Source: Burkholderiaceae bacterium (GTDB taxonomy: Bacteria; Pseudomonadota; Gammaproteobacteria; Burkholderiales; Burkholderiaceae_C). Taken from it: DNA of 49,212 nt. The stretch covers positions 1 to 49,212 of the forward strand of contig JAFALA010000074.1 of assembly GCA_019234815.1 (NCBI GenBank), read 5' to 3'. The stretch's first letter is position 1; each line of letters opens with the position of its first letter. Made by a program: the position numbers and the translations under genes. Positions 43,162-49,212 of this stretch are shown here, piece by piece. Below the pieces are notes generated by a model, which saw nothing but the letters and a program-made list of their open reading frames with translations, was not told where the DNA came from and did not search any database.

Positions 43162-44112
43162 ATGAACACACCGACGACAGCGCCACAACCCGAGCACGCG
43201 GATCTTCTCGTCTGCAACCCGGAAAAGACTGCAGCCCTGCTGGACTTTCCCAGCCTCGTGGGCGCCATCGCCGCGGCCGCCCTGGAGTTCGCGGACGGCA
43301 AGATCGTCAGCCCCGAGCGTCAGGTCGTGCCGCTGGGCGCAGATGGCGTCATGCTCAGCATGCCCGCCGTGGCCGCCGACCTGGGCGTGCACAAGCTGGT
43401 GAATGTCCAGCCGGCCAACCGCGAACACCAGTTGCCCACGATCCATGGCATGGTGACCGTCTGCGACGGTGTCACCGGCCGGCCGCTGTGCGTGCTCGAC
43501 GGTCCCGTGGTGACAGGCCGGCGCACCGCGGCCGTGAGCTTGCTGGCCGTGCGGCGCCTGCTGCCGTCCGCGCCGCGCGCCGTGCTCATCATCGGGACCG
43601 GCGTTCAGGCGCGCCACCATGTCGAGGCCTTCGCGGACGTCTATCCAGACGCCGCGATCTGGATCCGAGGCAAGGACGCCATGGCCGCCCAGGCATTCTG
43701 CGTGAACCTCCAGCGCCCTGGTCGCAGGATCGCCGCGCTCGCCAGCGCCACGCCCGAGGACGTGGACGTCGTGCTGACCCTGACGACCAGCACCGAGCCG
43801 ATCTACAACGAGGCCGCCCGCGCCGAACGGCTGGTGATCGGCGTCGGCGCATTCAAGCCCGAGATGGCCGAGATCGGCAAAACGACGCTCGATGGCAGCG
43901 TGTTGTATGCCGACGATCCGACTGCGGCCGAGCATGAAGCTGGCGACCTGATGCGCGCGGGCATAGCCTGGTCCAGGGTCCGATCGCTGGCGGCGCTGCT
44001 GCGCGAAACGCCCGACCTGCGGCAACCCGCCGTGTTCAAGAGCGTGGGCACAGCGGCCTGGGACCTTGCCGCGGCCCGCGTTGCCGTCGCCAGGCTGCGC
44101 CAGGCCGGCTGA
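43162..44112 (+). CDS. lhpI: Delta1-pyrroline-2-carboxylate reductase (ornithine cyclodeaminase/mu-crystallin family)
   Basis: 316 residues of the OCD/mu-crystallin fold. SPERQVVPLGADGVMLSMPAVA and HKLVNVQPANREHQLPTIHG form the substrate site, TGRRTAAVSLLAVRRLL and VLIIGTGVQARHHVEAF the NAD(P)-binding GxGxxA-like motif. The next gene is a trans-3-hydroxy-L-proline dehydratase, whose product delta1-pyrroline-2-carboxylate this enzyme would reduce to L-proline. Ornithine cyclodeaminase activity is the alternative, less likely in this context. Confidence 0.87.
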   Translation: MNTPTTAPQPEHADLLVCNPEKTAALLDFPSLVGAIAAAALEFADGKIVSPERQVVPLGADGVMLSMPAVAADLGVHKLVNVQPANREHQLPTIHGMVTVCDGVTGRPLCVLDGPVVTGRRTAAVSLLAVRRLLPSAPRAVLIIGTGVQARHHVEAFADVYPDAAIWIRGKDAMAAQAFCVNLQRPGRRIAALASATPEDVDVVLTLTTSTEPIYNEAARAERLVIGVGAFKPEMAEIGKTTLDGSVLYADDPTAAEHEAGDLMRAGIAWSRVRSLAALLRETPDLRQPAVFKSVGTAAWDLAAARVAVARLRQAG

Positions 44113-44167
44113 ACGTCGAGACCGTCGAGACCTCATTCGCCACCTCCAAGCCCTTTCGTTTCGCACC

Positions 44168-45175
44168 ATGCAGATCACACGCACCATCACCACCGTTGAA
44201 GTCCATACCGGCGGCGAACCGTTCCGCATCGTCACCTCCGGCCTGCCCAAGCCGGCCGGCCACTCCATCGTGCAGCGCCGCGCCTGGCTCAAGGAGAACG
44301 CGGACGAGATCCGCCAGGCGCTGATGTTCGAACCGCGCGGGCATGCCGACATGTACGGCGGCTATCTCACGGCGCCTGTATCGCCGAACGCCGATTTCGG
44401 CGTCATCTTCCTGCACAACGAGGGCTACAGCGACCATTGCGGCCATGGCGTGATCGCCCTGGCAACCGCCGCGGTCGAGCTGGGCTGGGTGGAGCGCCGC
44501 TCACCAGAGACCCATGTCGGCATCGACGCGCCCTGCGGCTACATCGATGCCTACGTGGCATGGGATGGGCAGCACGCCGGCCGCGTGCGCTTCGTCAACG
44601 TGCCCTCGTTCATCTACCGGCGCGACGTGACCGTGCAGACGCCCAGCTTCGGCCCGGTCACGGGCGACATCGCCTATGGCGGCGCCTTCTACTTCTACGC
44701 CAGCGGCGAGCCGCACGGCCTCGCCATCCGCGAGTCGTCCATCGAGGCCCTCAAGCAGTTCGGCGCCGAGGTCAAGATCGCTGCCAACCAGGCCTTCCCG
44801 CTGGCCCACCCGGAGATCCCCGAGATCAACCACATCTACGGCACCGTCATCGACGGGGCGCCGCGCCACGCCGGCTCGACGCAGGCGAATTGCTGCATCT
44901 TTGCCGATCGCGAGGTGGATCGCTCGCCGACCGGCTCCGGCACGGGCGGCCGCGTCGCCCAGCTCTACCTGCGCGGCGAGCTCGAGCTGGGCGAAGTGCT
45001 CGTCAACGAATCGGTCATCGGCACCGTGTTCGAGGGCAAGGTCCTTGGCGAAACCACGGTCGGCGGCATGCCGGCCGTGATCCCCGAAGTTTCCGGCACG
45101 GCCCATGTCTGCGGCTTTGCCACCTGGGTACTTGACGACCGTGATCCCCTGAAGAACGGTTTTTTGGTACGCTGA
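44168..45175 (+). CDS. lhpH: Trans-3-hydroxy-L-proline dehydratase (proline racemase family)
   Basis: 335-residue member of the proline racemase fold. The first catalytic Cys is present (C91 in SDHCGHGVIALATAAVELGW), but the position of the second Cys is Thr (T255 in DRSPTGSGTGG). That Cys/Thr pair marks trans-3-hydroxy-L-proline dehydratases (as in human L3HYPDH) rather than the Cys/Cys epimerases and racemases. It opens with TRTITTVEVHTGGEPFRIV. It follows lhpI by 55 bp and completes a two-step route to L-proline. Confidence 0.9.
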   Translation: MQITRTITTVEVHTGGEPFRIVTSGLPKPAGHSIVQRRAWLKENADEIRQALMFEPRGHADMYGGYLTAPVSPNADFGVIFLHNEGYSDHCGHGVIALATAAVELGWVERRSPETHVGIDAPCGYIDAYVAWDGQHAGRVRFVNVPSFIYRRDVTVQTPSFGPVTGDIAYGGAFYFYASGEPHGLAIRESSIEALKQFGAEVKIAANQAFPLAHPEIPEINHIYGTVIDGAPRHAGSTQANCCIFADREVDRSPTGSGTGGRVAQLYLRGELELGEVLVNESVIGTVFEGKVLGETTVGGMPAVIPEVSGTAHVCGFATWVLDDRDPLKNGFLVR

Positions 45176-45231
45176 CTGGCTGGGCCGATCAGCCCTGTTT
45201 CCATCCCGTCCACACACAACGAGGAAGTGTC

Positions 45232-46359
45232 ATGTCCCCCAAATTCTCACTGAACCTGCTGGTGCTCGCCGCCGGCCTTGCCGGCTTCAGCTGCCAGGCG
45301 CAGGAGCGCGTCCAGATCGGCTTCATGAGCCCCACCACGGGCCCGCAAGCCAGCTACGGCACGGACAACCGTGACGGCGCCCTGCTCGCCATCAAGGAGC
45401 TCAATGCCAAGGGCGTGAAAGTGGGCGGCAAGTCCGTGCAGTTCGAACTCGTGGTGAACGATGACGCCGCCGATCCGCGCCAAGGCGTGCAAGTGGCGCA
45501 AAAGCTGGTCGACGACAAGATCAAGTTCGTCCTCGGCCCCTACAACTCGGGTGTCACCATGCCGGCTTCGCGCGTGTTCAACGACGGCGGCGTCGTGACC
45601 CTGACGGTCGCGTCCAATCCGAAGATCACCACGCAAGGCTACAACAACCTGTTCCGCATCGGCGCCACCGACAACCAGCTCGGCGCCAAGATGGCCGTTT
45701 ACGCCGCGCAGGACCTCAAGATCAAGACCGTGGCCGTCATCGACGACCGCACGGCCTACGGCCAGGGCGTGGCGCAGGAGTTCATGGACCAGGCCAAGAA
45801 GCTGGGCATCTCGGTGGTGGCCAAGGAGTTCACCAACGACAAGGCGAGCGACTTCAGCACCATCCTGACCGCGGTCAAGGGCGCCAAGCCCGACGCCGTC
45901 TTCTACGGCGGCTACTCGGCGCAAGGCGGCCCCATGCTGCGCCAGATGCGCTCGCTGGGCCTCACGACCCCGCTGCTGGGTGGCGACGGCATCTGCTCGG
46001 CGGAAACGGCCACGCTTTCGCAGCTCAGCACCGACCTGAACGTCTACTGCACGCAAGGCGGCTCCATCATCGACCGCAGCGACAAGGGCAAGAAGTTCGT
46101 CGAACGCTACCGCGCCGAGTTCAAGCGCGATCCGCTGACCTACGCTGCCGCGTTCTACGACGGCGCCCACCTCCTGGCGTCGGCCATCGAGGCGACGCAG
46201 TCGACCGACCCGAACAAGGTCAGCGCCTACCTGGCCAAGTCCAGCTACGTCGGCGTGGCCGGCGAATATGCCTACGACGCCAAGCACGACCTGAAGCAGT
46301 CCGCGGTCACCGTGTTCACCTTCAAGGGCAAGGACGTGGTGCCGCTCAAGAGCCTCTGA
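45232..46359 (+). CDS. LivK-type ABC transporter substrate-binding protein
   Basis: 375-residue periplasmic binding protein (PBP1, branched-chain amino acid type) with a signal peptide ending SCQAQE. QIGFMSPTTGPQASYGTDNRDGALLAIKELNAKG and VLGPYNSGVTMPASRVFNDGGVV are the family motifs. No permease or ATPase gene is next to it. Position in the operon suggests binding of hydroxyproline or proline, which is inference. Confidence 0.92.
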   Translation: MSPKFSLNLLVLAAGLAGFSCQAQERVQIGFMSPTTGPQASYGTDNRDGALLAIKELNAKGVKVGGKSVQFELVVNDDAADPRQGVQVAQKLVDDKIKFVLGPYNSGVTMPASRVFNDGGVVTLTVASNPKITTQGYNNLFRIGATDNQLGAKMAVYAAQDLKIKTVAVIDDRTAYGQGVAQEFMDQAKKLGISVVAKEFTNDKASDFSTILTAVKGAKPDAVFYGGYSAQGGPMLRQMRSLGLTTPLLGGDGICSAETATLSQLSTDLNVYCTQGGSIIDRSDKGKKFVERYRAEFKRDPLTYAAAFYDGAHLLASAIEATQSTDPNKVSAYLAKSSYVGVAGEYAYDAKHDLKQSAVTVFTFKGKDVVPLKSL

Positions 46360-46439
46360 CGCCTTCAAGAGCCAAGGGATGCCGCGGGGAATCCGCGCAT
46401 CCTTTCCGGCCCTTTTCCGGCGCCTGCTCCAGCCTCAGG

Positions 46440-46614
46440 GGCCCGACGACCTTGTAAGTGCCGAGAAGACGCCGGACGCCGCGAGATGGCATCGCGCCCC
46501 ACCGGGGTTCGATAAGGCACCGTCCAGTCGCTGTAGGGGAAAGCCGGCGTCATCCGCCGTGTGCTGGATGATGCCGTCCAACGAGATGTGTTCAACGATT
46601 TTCAGCCTTCTCAC
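46440..46614 (-). pseudogene. Decayed RibD_C/DHFR-family gene with frameshift and internal deletion
   Basis: From a GTG at 46614 the frame reads RRLKIVEHISLDGIIQH, the normal start of YyaP/YwjB-type dihydrofolate-reductase-like proteins. One extra G in the run 46535-46538 (a C on the coding strand) shifts the frame: the next one reads FPYSDWTVPYRTPVGRDA, the expected continuation. After that about 100 residues of the usual 180-200 are missing, and near 46460 a third frame gives LLGTYKVVGPL, the usual C-terminus. The gene is clearly non-functional. Confidence 0.8.
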
Positions 46615-46628
46615 GGCACCCCCTTGAC

Positions 46629-47750
46629 TCACTCCACGACGGCAAATTTGCCATTCCTGACCGTGACCACATAACCTTGCCGGTGCGTGTCGCCGAAGGC
46701 GTCAAAAACAATGTCGCCCTGCACGCCTGAGAACGGACCTTCGCGCAACAGGGCGTCCTTGAGCGTTTCACTGGCCTTTTTGCGTCGCAAGGCGCTGACG
46801 ACCACATTGCCGGCGTCGTAGGCGCAGATCGCCGCCACGCTGACCGACTGGTGGAAGCGCGCCGTATAGGCCGCTACAAAGGTCTGGTAGCGGGTGGAGG
46901 GGTCGTCGCGGTTGAAGGGCTGCGTGGCCAGATAGCCCTCCATGGCAGCGCCGGTGCGCTGCAGCATGCGCTCGTCCGCCGTGTCGCCCAGCAACTGCAA
47001 CTTGGGATCGGCGGCGTGCAGCATCAACAGCACGCGTTCGGTATACACGGGATCGGCCACCACCATCACGGCCTGCGGCTTGGACGTCATCAACTCTTGC
47101 ACCAGACGCTCCGGATGGACCTCGGCATTGCTGAACCAAAGGGTCTGCACGACATGCCCGCCCTGCCGCTCCAGCGCCTCCCGAAACGACTGGCTGACGC
47201 TTTCGCCATAGACGCGGTTGCCGTCTTCCAGCAGCAGCGCCACGCTGTGCAAGCCCTTGATCCGGACGGCATAGTCGGCCAGCAGCGCGGCGTACTCAGG
47301 GTCGGTGGACATGATGCGGAACAGCGGATCGTCCTTGCCCGCCCATTCGCTGCTCGTGGCCGTCGGACTGATCAAGGGAATGCGCTTGTCTTCCAGGCGG
47401 GGCAGCGCAGGCGCGACCATCGCGTCCGTCATGGGTCCGACGATGGCCGTCACGCCGGCGGCAACGAGGTCGTCCACCGCATGCTGCGCGTTGGCCTTGT
47501 TCTGGGCGTCATCCCGCACCAGCAATTCGATGAGACGACCCTCTATGCCGCCAGCCGCGTTTTGCTGCTCGATGGCGAGCAGCAAGCCGTTGCGTCCCGC
47601 CTCGCCCAGCGGCGCATAAGTGCCGCTGAGCCCGCCCACGAAGCCGAGCTTGACGGGACCGGGTCGCGAGCATGAAGCCAGAAGACCGCCGCAGGCGGCG
47701 GCCAGCGACAAGGTGGTCATCGAGACGAGCAACCGGGGGACGAATCGCAT
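46629..47750 (-). CDS. LivK-type ABC transporter substrate-binding lipoprotein
   Basis: 373 residues with a lipoprotein signal (lipobox LLASC, Cys near residue 27). The body is a PBP1 fold: KLGFVGGLSGTYAPLGEAGRNGLLLAIEQQNAAGG, AIVGPMTDAMVAPALPRLE, ICAYDAGNVVVSALRR and GDIVFDAFGDTHRQGYVV. No transporter components adjoin it. It is convergent with the other binding protein, with the wrecked DHFR-like gene between them. ATG 47750 gives the clean signal peptide. Confidence 0.92.
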   Translation of the reverse strand: MRFVPRLLVSMTTLSLAAACGGLLASCSRPGPVKLGFVGGLSGTYAPLGEAGRNGLLLAIEQQNAAGGIEGRLIELLVRDDAQNKANAQHAVDDLVAAGVTAIVGPMTDAMVAPALPRLEDKRIPLISPTATSSEWAGKDDPLFRIMSTDPEYAALLADYAVRIKGLHSVALLLEDGNRVYGESVSQSFREALERQGGHVVQTLWFSNAEVHPERLVQELMTSKPQAVMVVADPVYTERVLLMLHAADPKLQLLGDTADERMLQRTGAAMEGYLATQPFNRDDPSTRYQTFVAAYTARFHQSVSVAAICAYDAGNVVVSALRRKKASETLKDALLREGPFSGVQGDIVFDAFGDTHRQGYVVTVRNGKFAVVE

Positions 47751-47851
47751 GCCGTACTCCTGTTCGAGGCGATGGCTCAAGCTGCATCGTAGCAATCAGG
47801 CCGCCATGCGCAACAGAGCAGACCCGCGTCCTGCCGCCTCCGTTGGCCGCC

Positions 47852-49141
47852 TCAGCTGGCCGCCACCCGCACCTCCGCCGCCGCCGGCCTGCGGACCAGG
47901 AAGATGCCCAGGGCGGCGACCAGGCACGCCGCACCCGCGATGTAGAGCGCCGGCTCGTAGGACAGCAGGACGCTGCGGCTCAGCCCCGCGCCATAGGCGG
48001 CGCAGGCGCTGCCCAGCTGGTGGCCGGCAAAGATCCAGCCGAAGATCATGGGACTGCGCTGCCGGTCGAACGACGCACCCACCAGCTTGACGGTCGGCGG
48101 CACGGTGGCGATCCAGTCCAGGCCGTAGAACATCGCGAACAGGGACAGGCCATAGATCGTGAAATCCGCGTGCGGCAGCCACAGCAGCGAAAGACCGCGC
48201 AAACCGTAGTACCAGAACAGCAGCTTGCGGTTGTCGAAACGGTCCGACAGCCAGCCCGACGCGATGGTGCCGACGAAATCGAAGGCGCCCATCATCGCCA
48301 GCACCGAGGCGGCCGGCACGGCGGCCAGCCCATAGTCGCCGCACAGCGAGACGAAATGCGTCTGCACCAGTCCGCTGGTGCTCAGGCCGCAAATGAAGAA
48401 GGTGCCGAACAGGACCCAGAAAGTGCCCGATTGGGACGCCTGCGCCAGCTGGCGCAGCGGCTCCCAGAAATCAGGGCGCCAGGTGTGCACGGGCTGCTGC
48501 TCCTGGGGGTCGACACCATAGACGTTCAGCCCCACGTCCTGCGGGTGGTCGCGCATGAACGCAAAGGCCAGGACCGCCGTGAACAGACACATGCAGAACG
48601 CCGGCATGATGGCCATGCGCCAGCCCAGCAGCTCAATCAGGCGCGCCGCCAGCGGCAGGAAGATCAGTTGTCCGGTGGCATTGCTGGCCGTGAGCACGCC
48701 CAGCACCAGGCCGCGGCGCTTCGAGAACCAGCGGTTCGCCACGGTGGCGGCCAGCACCAGGGCCGTCATCCCGGAGCTCACGCCCAACATCACGCCCCAC
48801 AGCGCCATCAGCTGCCACAACGCCGTCATGCGGGTCGACAGCAGCAGCGCCAGCGCAATCAGCACCATCGCGCTGCACACGATGCGGCGCAGGCCATAGC
48901 GCTCCATCAGCAGCGCCGCGAACGGCCCCATCAGGCCGTACAGCAGGAAACGCACGGCCAGGGCCGAGGAGATCTGGTCGGTGCCCCAGCCCATCTCGCG
49001 CACCAGCGGCTGCATGAACACGCCCGGCAGCCCCAAGGCCGCCGAGGAACTCAGCATGGTCATGAAGGCCACGGCCATGACGACCCAGGAAAAATGCAGC
49101 TCGCGACGCTGCAGCCACCGCGCGGTACGTTGGGCAAGCAT
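47852..49141 (-). CDS. MFS transporter
   Basis: 429-residue major facilitator with 12 predicted helices. Motif A-like loops are visible (LLMERYGLRRIVCS; GWLSDRFDNRKLLFWYYG) and a central cytoplasmic loop contains HPQDVGLNVYGVDPQEQQP. It resembles the monocarboxylate/oxalate-formate antiporter group (FMQPLVREMGWGTDQISSALAV). ATG 49141 (MLAQRTARWLQRRELHFSW) was chosen; an upstream extension lacks support. Substrate unknown. Confidence 0.9.
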   Translation of the reverse strand: MLAQRTARWLQRRELHFSWVVMAVAFMTMLSSSAALGLPGVFMQPLVREMGWGTDQISSALAVRFLLYGLMGPFAALLMERYGLRRIVCSAMVLIALALLLSTRMTALWQLMALWGVMLGVSSGMTALVLAATVANRWFSKRRGLVLGVLTASNATGQLIFLPLAARLIELLGWRMAIMPAFCMCLFTAVLAFAFMRDHPQDVGLNVYGVDPQEQQPVHTWRPDFWEPLRQLAQASQSGTFWVLFGTFFICGLSTSGLVQTHFVSLCGDYGLAAVPAASVLAMMGAFDFVGTIASGWLSDRFDNRKLLFWYYGLRGLSLLWLPHADFTIYGLSLFAMFYGLDWIATVPPTVKLVGASFDRQRSPMIFGWIFAGHQLGSACAAYGAGLSRSVLLSYEPALYIAGAACLVAALGIFLVRRPAAAEVRVAAS

Positions 49142-49212
49142 GAGGATCTCAAAAGCATTGACGGTCGGGCACCATAACCGAATCGGCAAATCCGGGCGGA
49201 ATCAGGGTTAAG

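Noticed and set aside
44168..45175. Annotation as 4-hydroxyproline 2-epimerase or proline racemase
   Set aside because: The second catalytic Cys is Thr (T255), the mark of trans-3-hydroxyproline dehydratases.
46365..46595. 76-codon minus-strand frame as a genuine small gene
   Set aside because: It is the shifted frame of the decayed DHFR-like gene; only its middle (FPYSDWTVPYRTPVGRDA) is homologous.

Overview
The window is a high-GC, tightly packed bacterial chromosome segment. Gene content and order point to a betaproteobacterium of the order Burkholderiales, most likely Comamonadaceae-like. The clues are the paaGIK-ABCD order with a TetR-type palindrome, lplT divergent from alr, a PEP-CTERM protein, an S53 sedolisin, a zf-CHCC protein next to ilvE, and many LivK-type binding proteins. 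The assignment is inference from gene content; no 16S gene is present.

Layout. (1) 1-6118: the aerobic phenylacetate (phenylacetyl-CoA epoxidase) operon paaG-paaI-paaK-paaA-paaB-paaC-paaD reads leftwards and runs off the left edge, with paaY divergent. A perfect 14-bp palindrome between them is a likely PaaR operator. PaaK activates phenylacetate, PaaABC(D)E epoxidises the CoA thioester, PaaG isomerises the epoxide, and PaaI/PaaY are thioesterases that rescue stalled intermediates. (2) 6159-8313: molybdenum cofactor genes moaA and mobA with a small membrane protein between them; mobA carries an in-frame 27-bp tandem duplication inside its nucleotide-binding signature. (3) 8329-17629: an accessory region of small single genes and fragments: an unknown protein, a Crp/Fnr-type regulator overlapping a membrane protein tail-to-tail, a PEP-CTERM protein beside a secreted sedolisin protease, a VOC protein, a methyltransferase, a DUF2087 protein, an M16 peptidase relic, a GNAT enzyme and a LytTR relic. 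(4) 17577-30005: housekeeping and envelope genes: a second signal peptidase I, a peroxiredoxin, a DigH-like and an AmiD-like peptidoglycan lipoprotein, a large M16 peptidase, an aromatic aminotransferase, glutathione peroxidase, an SGNH-like protein, lplT/alr and arfB. (5) 30138-40432: an OmpA-like lipoprotein, a MarR regulator, a ClC channel, two exporters, radA, ilvE with small downstream genes, a ccdAB toxin-antitoxin pair and a membrane-anchored cytochrome c. (6) 40623-42270: tRNA-Arg(CCG), followed after 27 bp by a 1,080-bp element with 28-bp terminal inverted repeats and a 5-bp target duplication. The element inserted exactly at the stop codon of a GNAT gene. (7) 42278-46359: a trans-3-hydroxy-L-proline catabolic module (FadR-type regulator, delta1-pyrroline-2-carboxylate reductase, dehydratase, LivK-type binding protein). 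(8) 46440-49141: a wrecked RibD/DHFR-family gene, a LivK-like lipoprotein and an MFS transporter.

The strongest unusual signals are the transposase-less TGT...ACA element, the mobA duplication, a palindrome cluster translated as an N-terminal extension of PaaC, and several gene relics. No CRISPR array, prophage or complete insertion sequence was seen.
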